This document shows, in pieces, positions 1-7,653 of a DNA stretch of 64,000 nt. The notes beneath the pieces were generated by a model. The model saw only the letters and a program-made list of their open reading frames with translations, searched no databases and was not told where the DNA came from. Source of the stretch: Paenibacillus rhizophilus (lineage in GTDB: Bacteria > Bacillota > Bacilli > Paenibacillales > Paenibacillaceae); NCBI RefSeq assembly GCF_003854965.1, contig NZ_RQPI01000019.1:1-64000 (forward strand), read 5' to 3'. A program made the translations under genes and the position numbers. Each line of letters opens with the position of its first letter. Position 1 is the stretch's first letter.

Positions 1-126
1 CTTCCCTACTCAGTACGAGCGTCTACGTCAATTGCACTTAAACGGTTGAACCGCCGTATACCGAACGGTACGTACGGTGGTGTGAGAGGTCGGCTACTCA
101 ACTAATGGGTAGCCTCCTACTCGATT
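1..126 (+). mobile_element. 3' end of a group II intron (domains V and VI), left part outside window
   Basis: Positions 50-81 fold as a domain V hairpin. An outer stem (51-58 with 73-80) carries a CGC-type catalytic triad, there is a 2-nt CG bulge at 71-72, and an inner 4-bp stem (59-62 with 67-70) closes a four-base loop. Domain VI follows: 92-99 pairs with 107-114, and an adenine at 119 lies about 8 nt from the presumed 3' splice end near 125-126. Frame 2 from position 2 stays open to a TGA at 47-49 and could be the last 15 residues of the intron reverse transcriptase. The intron runs on the + strand and ends just beyond the 3' end of the convergent ldh gene. It is a partial view; whether the intron is complete cannot be seen. 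Confidence 0.8.
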
Positions 127-160
127 AGTACACTCCAGTACGTCCCTGTCCGCGAGAAGC

Positions 161-1114
161 TTAATTCAGGCTCAGACTCTCGATGCCTCGGCGGATAATA
201 TCGCATGAGGAGGTGAATTTGGCGGACTCCTCCTCATTCAGATTCAGTTCCAGCAGTTCCTGAATGCCGTCGCCGGCGATGATGGCGGGTACGCCCATAC
301 AGATGCCATTCTGCCCGTATTCTCCGTCCAGAATGGCGGAAACGGCAATAATTTTATGCTCGTCGTTCAGAATCGACCGGGCGATATACGCCAGCGCGCT
401 GCCGATTCCGAAATGGGTCGAGCCCTTTCGGGTGAAAATCTCCCAGCCGGCATCCTTCGTCTTGCGGGCGATATCGCTCAGGTCCAGATGCTTGAACCGC
501 TCCCTGTGCTGCTCCAGAATGTGCAGAATCGGCTTGCCGCCGATCGTCACATGCGACCAGGCCACAAACTGTGATTCGCCGTGCTCGCCGAGCGCATAGC
601 CGTTTACGCTGCGGGGATCGATCGAGAATACCTCGGACAGCAGCGTCTTCAGCCTGGACGAATCGATGGACGTTCCCGTACCGATCACCCTGTGGCGCGG
701 AAATCCGGATATTTGCCAGACGAGATAAGTCACGATATCGACCGGATTGGCGGCGATGACAAAGATGCCGTCGAACCCGCTTTCCACAATCGGAGTTACA
801 ATGTTTCGGGTAATGGTCACCGCGTCGTCGAGCACGTCAAGCCGCGTCTGCCCGGGCTTCGGGTTGGCCCCCGCCGTCAATATTACGATATCCATGCCGG
901 CGCAGTCGTTTGCAGTCCCGGCGTATACTTTGGTCCGCGTACCCATAAAATCCATACAATGCGAAAGATCGAGCGCCTGCGCCATCGCGCGGTCATAGGT
1001 GCGGTCGACCATCATAATTTCATCGCAAATCGCCTGATTGACCATGGAATAGGCGCAGCTCGAGCCAACCATCCCGGAACCGACGATCGCCACTTTTCTT
1101 GATTTGCTTTTCAT
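161..1114 (-). CDS. ldh: L-lactate dehydrogenase
   Basis: A cytoplasmic NAD-dependent enzyme that interconverts pyruvate and L-lactate, regenerating NAD+ in fermentation. The 317-residue length is normal for bacterial L-LDH. The N-terminal Rossmann motif GSGMVG is at residues 12-17, the substrate-loop arginine sits in TRLD (R91), the Asp-Arg pair is in DSSR (151-154), and the catalytic histidine is H178 in GEHGES. The start follows a purine-rich site and no upstream alternative is better. It is a single gene. Its 3' end faces a group II intron terminus, and no clear terminator hairpin is visible between them. Malate dehydrogenase is less likely because of the LDH-type TRLD loop. Confidence 0.93.
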   Translation of the reverse strand: MKSKSRKVAIVGSGMVGSSCAYSMVNQAICDEIMMVDRTYDRAMAQALDLSHCMDFMGTRTKVYAGTANDCAGMDIVILTAGANPKPGQTRLDVLDDAVTITRNIVTPIVESGFDGIFVIAANPVDIVTYLVWQISGFPRHRVIGTGTSIDSSRLKTLLSEVFSIDPRSVNGYALGEHGESQFVAWSHVTIGGKPILHILEQHRERFKHLDLSDIARKTKDAGWEIFTRKGSTHFGIGSALAYIARSILNDEHKIIAVSAILDGEYGQNGICMGVPAIIAGDGIQELLELNLNEEESAKFTSSCDIIRRGIESLSLN

Positions 1115-1379
1115 TAGCCCATCCTCGCTCTCTCCTTAAAGTGCTCAAAGCCTTCATTATCGAAAGACCCGGTCCGTGTCTCTATTTTACCTCATCCGAG
1201 GAGAAGTTACCTGACATGGGTGAAAAAAGGTACATGCGTTCCTTTTGCAGCTTGCCACCGCAAATCCGCGTTTGGATTCCCCTGTAAATTTCAATATATC
1301 GGTTTTATTCCGGAATTAGCGGGACTTTTTCCATGTATTTGCAATGAGTTGCAGCCAGCGAGTACGGGACAAGGGCGCA
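1115..1379. other. Intergenic region upstream of ldh
   Basis: This noncoding stretch lies between the ldh start and the terminator of the ccdC-like gene, so it should hold the ldh promoter. I saw no convincing Rex-type palindrome (TTGTGAA-N4-TTCACAA) and no clear sigma-A pair. The short open frames here have no ribosome binding site. Confidence 0.5.
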
Positions 1380-1404
1380 AAAAAACCGCATGGCAAGCAT
1401 GCGG
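1380..1404 (-). terminator. Rho-independent terminator of the ccdC-like gene
   Basis: A 7-bp stem (1386-1392 with 1398-1404) and a 5-nt loop, followed on the minus strand by a run of Ts. It lies just downstream of the stop of the 1423-1920 gene. Confidence 0.75.
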
Positions 1405-1422
1405 ATGACAGGTTTGGGGCCG

Positions 1423-1920
1423 CTACTGCGGAACCCGCGCTTCCTGCGGAGCGAGTGAACGGTATCTCTTGAGCATGAACACCCTCCAGTGCACGATCAT
1501 TCCGAAAGCCAGAATGAAGAACAACCCGCCCGACTGCGGAATCGAGATGTAGCGGTCGATGAATTCATGCAGCAGCGTGCGCACCAGAAGCAGTCCGAGC
1601 AGAACAAGAATGAAGCTTTTGGAGCGTTTGGCGTAAATAAGCCCTTCCTTTTCGTGAAAGGTGGTCGTCTTCATAAGCGGATAAGCGAATATGAACCATC
1701 CCGCAAGAAAAGCGGCAAGCGCCCACCATAGAGGAACTCTGACCTCGGGAACGACGAACATCATGAAGCCGGTCGACATGCCCAACGGCGGAATGAGGAT
1801 TTTGCGGATGGTAACGGGGCGGTCGCTTGCCTTTAATCGGATAAAAATAACCATCAGCGCCATAAGCAGCGCACCCAGGGTGGAACCGATATGCAGAAAC
1901 GACGGATTGATGCTGCCCAT
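1423..1920 (-). CDS. CcdC-like membrane protein (DUF1453 family)
   Basis: A 165-residue integral membrane protein with about four hydrophobic segments. The layout matches the CcdC/DUF1453 family: an N-terminal helix ending in a basic RLKASDRPVTIRK-like stretch, a PPLGMSTGFMMFVVPE segment, a charged loop and two further helices. In Bacillus, ccdC lies beside cytochrome c maturation genes but its biochemical role is unclear. The ATG at 1920 has GAGG at a suitable distance. On the minus strand a TATAAT-like -10 lies near 1976, with a weak -35 18 nt upstream. It is transcribed alone and has its own terminator. Confidence 0.75.
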   Translation of the reverse strand: MGSINPSFLHIGSTLGALLMALMVIFIRLKASDRPVTIRKILIPPLGMSTGFMMFVVPEVRVPLWWALAAFLAGWFIFAYPLMKTTTFHEKEGLIYAKRSKSFILVLLGLLLVRTLLHEFIDRYISIPQSGGLFFILAFGMIVHWRVFMLKRYRSLAPQEARVPQ

Positions 1921-2044
1921 GATTCACGTTCCTCTCTGAAATAAAAGTGGATTGTGCGTACGTTATGTACATATTATAACAGAAATGCCCTCAGCCGCCC
2001 AAACGCACGCGCCCCGATGGAGAGCGCCGCGTATGAGCGTGAAC

Positions 2045-2076
2045 GGAAAAAAACCGCCCGGCGGCAAGCCGAGCGG
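2045..2076 (-). terminator. Rho-independent terminator of the GlsB-like gene
   Basis: A GC-rich 9-bp stem (2054-2062 with 2068-2076), followed on the minus strand by eight Ts. It lies downstream of the 2131-2388 gene. Confidence 0.8.
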
Positions 2077-2130
2077 TTATATTGCGCAACAGTATGTTTT
2101 TTTAAACACGCTGTTTCAAAGGCAAAGTAT

Positions 2131-2388
2131 TCAGGAACGGGTTCGTCCGCCCATTGAACGCATCACAAGACTTACGATCGCAATCAGAACGATCGCTCCG
2201 ATTAGGGACGGCAGAACGTAGAAGTCACTGACACGAGGGCCCCAGCTACCCAGGAAACCTCCCAGCCAAGAACCCAGGATACCGGCAATTATGTTTCCGA
2301 TAATGCCTCCTGGAATATCTCTGCCCATAATCAGACCTGCCAACCAACCGATAATACCGCCGACAATCAGCATCCATATGAAACTCAT
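2131..2388 (-). CDS. GlsB/YeaQ/YmgE-family stress membrane protein
   Basis: A small 85-residue, very glycine-rich membrane protein with three hydrophobic helices. The N-terminal pattern (IVGGIIGWLAGLIMG, then GGIIGNIIAGILGSWLGG) is that of the transglycosylase-associated family, which is induced in general stress in many bacteria but has no defined biochemical activity. The ATG follows AAAGGAG at good spacing. It is transcribed alone, with a terminator 55 nt downstream. Confidence 0.85.
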   Translation of the reverse strand: MSFIWMLIVGGIIGWLAGLIMGRDIPGGIIGNIIAGILGSWLGGFLGSWGPRVSDFYVLPSLIGAIVLIAIVSLVMRSMGGRTRS

Positions 2389-2641
2389 TTTGCTTCAGCT
2401 CCTTTAAGGTTATTGTCTTGGATGCTAACTATTAACCTCGTGCGGAAGGTTTAAATCAGGTGTCACATTTTGCCGAAAAGAAGGGAGGGCGGCTGGATCG
2501 TCAGTGACGGGAAGCGATGAAAAATAGTCGGGCAACCGGGTAAGTTCCCTTTGTAAAAGGGTAATAGAGAGTGGAGATCCGCTCTTTTAAAGCGCTTCAA
2601 ATCATGTTGAATCTTATACTGGTATAAAAGGAGATGCTGCC

Positions 2642-3694
2642 GTGAAAAGTCCAGATGAAGTATTGTTTTATGTCGGAACTTACAATTCCCCAGACCGTCC
2701 ATCCATTTATTTATGCGGACTCCATCCCGGCGACGGCGAAATGAGGATCATCCGGGGGACTGCGGGAATCGAGAATCCGTCATACATAACGTTGAACCGT
2801 GCAGAGAATGTGCTGTATGCCGCCAGCGAAAAAGATGACGGGGAGGTCAGCGCCTTTTCCGTCGATCCCGAAACGAAAGAGCTGTCCCTGCTGGGCAGCC
2901 GGCGGACAGAGGGCGGGGCTCCCTGTTACGTCTCCGTCAGCGCGGAGGGAGATTATGTGTTTGTCTCCAACTATTCCGGAGGCAACGTCAATGCTTTCCC
3001 GGTGAATGAAGACGGTTCGCTCGGGGAAATGTCCTCCCAGGTCTTGCATGCCGGGAAGGGCTTCCGCGAAGACCGTCAGGAAGCGCCGCATCCGCATTCC
3101 GTGAACCCGGCGAGCAGCGGAAGGCGGGTGCTGGTCTGCGATCTCGGCATAGACCGGATCGTGAGCTACCTTTATGAGGACGGCGAACTGGCAAAGCACC
3201 ACGAGGCGGCGCTTCCGGACGGCTCCGGCCCCCGGCATCTGGCGTTCCACCCGAGCGGGAAGTGGCTGTACTGCGCCAATGAACTGAACTGTACGGTAAC
3301 GGTATTTGCCGTCAACGAACAGTCCGGCGAGCTTGAAATGCTGCGACATTTCTCCACATTGCCGGAGCAGTACGCCGCGGGGAGCGACGATACCGCGGCC
3401 GATATCCATATCTCTCCATGCGGCAGGTTCTTGTACGTTTCCAACAGAGGGCATGACAGCATCGTGCTGTTCCATATTGATGAAAACTCCGGCTTGCCGG
3501 AAGCGATGGATTGGCAGAGCACCGGCGGGCGCATGCCGCGCAATTTCGCCATTGCCGGAGGCATGCTGCTTGCCGCCAATCAGAACAGCGGCAATATTAC
3601 GTCGTTTGCGATCGACAGCGAGAACGGCAGGCTGATTCCGACGGGCAATGAGCTGGAAGTTCCTGCTCCGGTCTGCATCGCGCCGCTGAAATAA
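2642..3694 (+). CDS. pgl: 6-phosphogluconolactonase-like seven-bladed beta-propeller
   Basis: Probably hydrolyses 6-phosphogluconolactone in the oxidative pentose phosphate pathway. The 350-residue protein has repeating blade motifs of the YbhE/YkgB lactonase family: FYVGTYNS at the N-terminus, then GAPCYVSVS, DYVFVSNYSGGNV, PHPHSVNP, GPRHLAFHPSGKWLY, DIHISPCGRFLYVSNRG and MPRNFAI. There is no signal peptide, so it is cytoplasmic. The start is a GTG at 2642 behind AAAGGAG; an ATG further in would cut off the first blade. It is followed by the comQ-comX pair, but nothing suggests a shared function. Confidence 0.85.
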   Translation: MKSPDEVLFYVGTYNSPDRPSIYLCGLHPGDGEMRIIRGTAGIENPSYITLNRAENVLYAASEKDDGEVSAFSVDPETKELSLLGSRRTEGGAPCYVSVSAEGDYVFVSNYSGGNVNAFPVNEDGSLGEMSSQVLHAGKGFREDRQEAPHPHSVNPASSGRRVLVCDLGIDRIVSYLYEDGELAKHHEAALPDGSGPRHLAFHPSGKWLYCANELNCTVTVFAVNEQSGELEMLRHFSTLPEQYAAGSDDTAADIHISPCGRFLYVSNRGHDSIVLFHIDENSGLPEAMDWQSTGGRMPRNFAIAGGMLLAANQNSGNITSFAIDSENGRLIPTGNELEVPAPVCIAPLK

Positions 3695-3710
3695 CCGTCT
3701 GGGGTAACCG

Positions 3711-3747
3711 TTTGCAGCATGTCGAAATTTTTTTTGTACGCTGCAAA
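3711..3747. promoter_or_regulatory. Inverted repeat upstream of comQ
   Basis: Half-sites TTTGCAGC (3711-3718) and GCTGCAAA (3740-3747) are perfectly complementary and separated by 21 nt that include a T run. It could be a weak terminator for pgl or a regulator site for comQ; sequence alone cannot decide. A TTGACA (3789-3794) lies 17 nt before CATAAC, but that would place the transcript start in the comQ ribosome binding site. Confidence 0.35.
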
Positions 3748-3836
3748 AATTTAGAAGGATATGGAAAAGAAAGCGCGAATATGTATTCTTGACAAGGTGC
3801 TTGTCGTTTTCCATAACTGGGAATAAGGGGGATAGG

Positions 3837-4751
3837 ATGGAAGATTTGGTGGAATCGGTAGGTAAGGAAATCGGGGAAGGCATGCGAGCCTATTTTGTCG
3901 TACCGCACCTGTACGAGCACGCCATGGCCTGCATCGAAGAGAAGCTGAGAGGGAGGATGCCGTTCAGCAAGCTGACCGTGCTTCACTTCCGCGCATTCGG
4001 AGGGACGGGTCATGCCGTTTTTCGGGCGGCCGCAGCGGTTGAACTGATGGTCCTCAGTGCGGATATAATCGACGATCTTCAGGATAAGGACAATGGCTTG
4101 ACGGCATGGAGCCGGATGAGTCCGGAAATTGTGCTCAACATTGCCTTTGGACTGACGCTCGTTTCCCAGCAGATGATGCTTACCGGCGATTTCCCGTTGG
4201 AAGTGATTCACAAGGCTGTACAATTCATGAACACCCAGACTCTAGCGGCGATTAACGGACAAACGACGGATCTGCTCAACGATATCGGGAGCGAAGAGGA
4301 TTATCTCCGCATGGTCAAGCAAAAGTCGGCTGGATTCGTGGTTGCCGCCTGCATGATCGGCACGCTGTTGGCCACCGGCGAATGGAACGGCCAGGTCAGA
4401 GATTATGCCGAAGAGCTCGGAATCGCCGATCAGATCAAGAATGATATCCGTGATCTCCTGGACTGGGAAAGAAGCGATTTCAAGAATCGCAAAAAGACGC
4501 TGTCCACGCTGTATCTGCTTCAGTTCATCGCTGAGGAGGACCAATGGATAGCGGATTACTTTGAAGGACGCCTTCGGGTGGAGGAGATCAGCCACCGCCG
4601 GGAGGAATTCGAAAGAGCTATAGAGCGGACGGGAACCTTTCTCTATACCTCTGTTCGGATGAGAACGCATTGTTACAATTATTTGCAGTTGGTAGACAAG
4701 CTGGATATTGACGCTCACTGGAAGAACCGTATCATCGCCCTGTCCGAATAG
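3837..4751 (+). CDS. comQ: ComQ-like isoprenyltransferase (pheromone modification)
   Basis: A 304-residue trans-prenyltransferase fold. The first aspartate-rich motif is DDLQD (residues 79-83) and the second region is NDIRDLLD (202-209), followed by a lysine-rich loop and TLSTLYLL as in ComQ proteins. ComQ attaches a geranyl or farnesyl group to a tryptophan of pre-ComX and is needed to process and release the pheromone. Identification rests strongly on the next gene, a ComX-type precursor 34 nt downstream. The ATG at 3837 was chosen for the AAGGGGGAT site; an in-frame ATG 48 nt upstream has none. The alternative, a housekeeping polyprenyl synthase, is unlikely: the second motif is not DDxxD, and a true HepT-like enzyme is present at 60966-61946. 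Confidence 0.85.
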   Translation: MEDLVESVGKEIGEGMRAYFVVPHLYEHAMACIEEKLRGRMPFSKLTVLHFRAFGGTGHAVFRAAAAVELMVLSADIIDDLQDKDNGLTAWSRMSPEIVLNIAFGLTLVSQQMMLTGDFPLEVIHKAVQFMNTQTLAAINGQTTDLLNDIGSEEDYLRMVKQKSAGFVVAACMIGTLLATGEWNGQVRDYAEELGIADQIKNDIRDLLDWERSDFKNRKKTLSTLYLLQFIAEEDQWIADYFEGRLRVEEISHRREEFERAIERTGTFLYTSVRMRTHCYNYLQLVDKLDIDAHWKNRIIALSE

Positions 4752-4785
4752 ACCGGAGCGTAATAATCGATTGGGGGAATTGTCC

Positions 4786-4983
4786 ATGTTAAAGGAAATC
4801 GTTCAAGTTTTGGTGAAAGATCCCGCAGCAGCCCATCGTTTGAAGAACGGCCAGTTTGAACTTGCTGGAGTCAGCGAAGTGGAGCAAAAAGCATTGCTTG
4901 CTGCATTGGGGGACAGAAATGGATTTGGCAAGGATGTACAACTCGGAGCCTGGGATACGGTCAAAGCGCAAGCGGCGTTCTAA
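4786..4983 (+). CDS. comX: ComX-type competence/quorum-sensing pheromone precursor
   Basis: A 65-residue peptide with the ComX architecture: an N-terminal MLKEIVQVLVKDP helix, then RLKNGQFELAGVSEVEQKALLAAL, and a short variable C-terminus with a single tryptophan (W56) in GAWDTV. ComX precursors are cleaved to a short C-terminal peptide, prenylated on Trp by ComQ, exported and sensed by the kinase ComP. Here W56 is followed by nine residues, a longer tail than in the Bacillus subtilis pheromones, where Trp is usually within the last few. The ATG at 4786 has GGGGGA upstream. A strong terminator follows at once, and no comP or comA lies next to it. Confidence 0.85.
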   Translation: MLKEIVQVLVKDPAAAHRLKNGQFELAGVSEVEQKALLAALGDRNGFGKDVQLGAWDTVKAQAAF

Positions 4984-4999
4984 TCTGCAGGATTCAACA

Positions 5000-5037
5000 A
5001 ACAGCCTTAATCCGATTCATTTCGGATTAAGGCTGTT
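5000..5037. terminator. Bidirectional terminator between comX and the hydrolase gene
   Basis: A perfect 16-bp stem (5000-5015 with 5022-5037) around a 6-nt loop, with short T runs on either side. It overlaps the last codons of the convergent 5007-7331 gene. Confidence 0.85.
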
Positions 5038-7331
5038 TGCATGAGAGAAGGATGACTCCCGCCCGAATAAAAGCCGATATCGTCAAGCATAATGGCATCT
5101 CCGCCGCCAAGAAGATAAAAAGTGATCTGCGCCAGCCGCGCCGGATCAAAGGAAGGATTCTTCCCCCGGAACAGGCCGAACGGAAGCTCATACGTCTGAA
5201 AGACCGCTTCGGAGGGCTTGCCGTACTTGCCGTCGCCGATCCGCTTCTCCAGCCAGGATGTCCAGGCGAACTGCGTCTGTGGCAGCTGCAGGGGCTGCAT
5301 GACCGCCGACAGCGGCAGCCGCGCCGTATTCCCCAAGCGGTCGGTCAGTTCAACCGCTACCTGAGGCGGCAAGCCGGAGCCTGAATCGGCGTTGCGGTTG
5401 GCCATGGAGAAGGACAGACCGTCCGCGCCGTAGAGCGCGGCGTCATTGGCGGGTCCGGCGCTCAGCGAAATCCGGTAAATGGCTTCTCTGTCCTCATCCG
5501 CCCTGCGTTCCAGGAAGGCTCCGTAAGTCCCCTTGCCTCCTCCCTCGCGGTCTTTCGCCGTCTCCTCCGTCCAGTGCAGTCCTGCTGCCGAAATCGTGCC
5601 GCTGCGGCCGGCCGTCGTCTTGTCCCGGTCCTCTTCGTAGCCCGCGATACCCCTGAATCTGCCATCCTGGTAGCGGTTGAAGTACGATGTTGCCTTAGGG
5701 AGCCACTCCCGCCCGCGGCGGTAATCCCGGAACAATCCGGCGTATTCCCGTCTTCCGTGCAGCGTTGTCTCCAGATAAGCGGAGAGATACACCTTGGCGA
5801 TCTGCCGCTGCTCCTCTTCTTCCATGATTTCGCTCCGGCTCAGGAACAGTCCGGTCGGAAACGCCAGATCGAACAAGCCCCAGTCGCTGTTGAACTGGCT
5901 GTGATTCGCATCCCCGATATACAGCGATGTCTTGAACGAATCCGTATTCGCGGAATAGAAAGAACGGATATACTGCCGGTCTCCATAGAAATCATGCACA
6001 TCCCCGTCCCGCGCGCCCTGAAGAGCCATATAGCTGATGTCCTGAAGCTGGGCCTGCTTGCCGTCGACCGTCTGGTCGGTGGGAGCCAGCGCGGCCACCG
6101 CCGAGATATGAAAACGGCTGACCGATGCCAGAGCGGGATCACCCTTGAACCAACGCTGTGCGTCCGCCGCCATAGCGACAGCCTGGCCGCCGCGGCTGTG
6201 CCCGATAAGAGCCGTCTCGGCAAAGTCGATTTTATTGTAAAAAGGGTTATCCGGCGTATCCGAGAAAGCGGAGAGCTGTTCCAGATGCTTCAGAATGATC
6301 CAGGCACGCAGCTTGTAGTCATCCTTCGGGATTCCGGACCAGGCGGAATAATTCAGGAAATTCTCGTCCAGAGAGATGGCGATGAATCCGCGGCTGGCCA
6401 GCAGTTCTCCGAGATAGGCGTAACCTCCGTCCGAGAAATCCTCCATCATATGATTGCCGTGCACTATAAGCACAAGCGGAAAAGGGCCGTCTTCCTCGGG
6501 CATCCATACCCGCCCGTTCAGGGGCAGCGATTCCGGATCGAAGCCCCAGAACAGCGTGCGCAGTGGGGACCACTTCTTCATATAAGAAGAAGCGTTCACC
6601 GAAGAAGAGCGGACAGCCGCCTCTTTTCCGAATTCGGCGCGGTGCCGGTCACTTCCGCCGGCATAAGTGAAGCTCCGGTAAGCATACGGGCCCGGGGCTC
6701 CCGGATTGGCCGCGGCCAGCGGAACGACGGCTGCGGAGGCAGCGGTGTCCGCAGCCGGGCCGGATACTTCCGTTCTGTCCGGATCGGCTTCGCGCTGAAG
6801 CTGAAATCCGCCAACCGGAATGAACGGAAGGGCCGCCAGCGCCGCCAGAAGCAGCAGCCCCGGCAGGATTCTTCCCGTCCGCAGAAGGCCGACGCCAACG
6901 CCTGCAAGCGCTCCGAAAGCGGCGGCTGTGGCTGCGACGGCGGCTGCAGCGCCGGCGGTGACATGGGAATTGCAGAGAATCACCATGACGATTCCTGCGC
7001 TGCCGAGCAGACAGCCTGTGAACAGCCGCGGAAGACGCAGACCCGCCAGCGCGAGCAGCGCCGCGGCCAGGTGGCCTGCCGCCGCCAGCAGAGCTGTCCC
7101 GATTCCGGCGGCCAGAAGCAGATCGGCCTGCTTTCCCAGACCGGTCGGAGCCCCCAGCATGGCGGCTGCAAACGCCGCGAAGCTTACCATCCAGGGACCG
7201 GCAATCCCGCTGCGCCATATTCGCGTATCATAGTGGTAGGTCTCGCTGATTCTGCGTCCCAATATTTCAATAACAAGTCTGTGCCGTCCGGGCCTTTTCG
7301 GCGCGGGCGCTTGTCCCAATTCCAAATCCAT
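5007..7331 (-). CDS. Alpha/beta hydrolase with an N-terminal multi-helix membrane domain
   Basis: A 774-residue protein. About six hydrophobic, alanine/leucine-rich helices occupy roughly residues 35-180. An alpha/beta hydrolase core follows, with the oxyanion-hole region LVLIVHGNH near residue 285 and a GHSRGG nucleophile elbow near 375. A C-terminal region of about 250 residues, rich in aspartate and glycine, resembles a beta-sandwich or carbohydrate-binding-like domain. The hydrolase part is probably outside the membrane. The substrate is unknown; the core resembles dienelactone-hydrolase/PAF-acetylhydrolase-type enzymes. The ATG at 7331 is preferred because GGAGG would touch the ATG at 7337. 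It is a single gene sharing its terminator with comX. Confidence 0.65.
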   Translation of the reverse strand: MDLELGQAPAPKRPGRHRLVIEILGRRISETYHYDTRIWRSGIAGPWMVSFAAFAAAMLGAPTGLGKQADLLLAAGIGTALLAAAGHLAAALLALAGLRLPRLFTGCLLGSAGIVMVILCNSHVTAGAAAAVAATAAAFGALAGVGVGLLRTGRILPGLLLLAALAALPFIPVGGFQLQREADPDRTEVSGPAADTAASAAVVPLAAANPGAPGPYAYRSFTYAGGSDRHRAEFGKEAAVRSSSVNASSYMKKWSPLRTLFWGFDPESLPLNGRVWMPEEDGPFPLVLIVHGNHMMEDFSDGGYAYLGELLASRGFIAISLDENFLNYSAWSGIPKDDYKLRAWIILKHLEQLSAFSDTPDNPFYNKIDFAETALIGHSRGGQAVAMAADAQRWFKGDPALASVSRFHISAVAALAPTDQTVDGKQAQLQDISYMALQGARDGDVHDFYGDRQYIRSFYSANTDSFKTSLYIGDANHSQFNSDWGLFDLAFPTGLFLSRSEIMEEEEQRQIAKVYLSAYLETTLHGRREYAGLFRDYRRGREWLPKATSYFNRYQDGRFRGIAGYEEDRDKTTAGRSGTISAAGLHWTEETAKDREGGGKGTYGAFLERRADEDREAIYRISLSAGPANDAALYGADGLSFSMANRNADSGSGLPPQVAVELTDRLGNTARLPLSAVMQPLQLPQTQFAWTSWLEKRIGDGKYGKPSEAVFQTYELPFGLFRGKNPSFDPARLAQITFYLLGGGDAIMLDDIGFYSGGSHPSLMQTALIRNESD

Positions 7332-7447
7332 CCTCATTCCTCCGGCTTCGCCCTCTTACGGATTCTCCAATAAGATGTAGCAATAATAGTCTTTTGCCTA
7401 ACGTCTGACAAGGGAAGCTTGCAGGATTTCAGCATTGAAATAAATGG

Positions 7448-7503
7448 TTGACAAGTAGATGAGAGGCCATTATTATAAGTCCATAACCTACTATTTTGGT
7501 AGG
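7448..7503 (+). promoter_or_regulatory. Promoter and putative sulfur-regulator operator of the sulfate-uptake operon
   Basis: TTGACA (7448-7453) and TATTAT (7471-7476) are separated by 17 nt. At the expected transcript start lies an inverted repeat CCTAC-N7-GTAGG (7487-7503), flanked as AACC...GGAA. A similar AACC...GGAA arrangement lies upstream of yezD (10608-10628). This could be the operator of a CymR-like cysteine-metabolism repressor; the identity of the regulator is inferred. Confidence 0.55.
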
Positions 7504-7530
7504 AATAATAAATGATTATACTTGCCGTAC

Positions 7531-7606
7531 AGACGGAGGAACCCGCGGCAAGAAACGCAGCGGCTGTTTTGCCGGTTTGCGAGGAAACGGGCTTCCTCTG
7601 TCTTTT
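7531..7606 (+). promoter_or_regulatory. Leader hairpin of the sulfate-binding-protein gene
   Basis: An 11-bp stem (7531-7541 with 7593-7603, one G-U pair) ends in TTTT and encloses an inner stem-loop. It lies in a leader of about 170 nt upstream of the 7654 start. It could be an attenuator or an mRNA-stabilising structure. I do not recognise it as a known riboswitch; the SAM-I core is absent. Confidence 0.4.
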
Positions 7607-7653
7607 ATTGCAAACAAAAACAAGGGTATATTCAAACGGGGGAGTGGATTGAA

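Noticed and set aside
2463..2702. A 79-residue minus-strand frame in the region before pgl
   Set aside because: It overlaps the pgl start, has no ribosome binding site and no recognisable motif.
5574..7373. A 599-residue open frame on the + strand opposite the membrane hydrolase
   Set aside because: Very arginine/glutamine/serine-rich translation, no ribosome binding site and full overlap with a gene carrying clear catalytic motifs; it is a GC-rich shadow frame.
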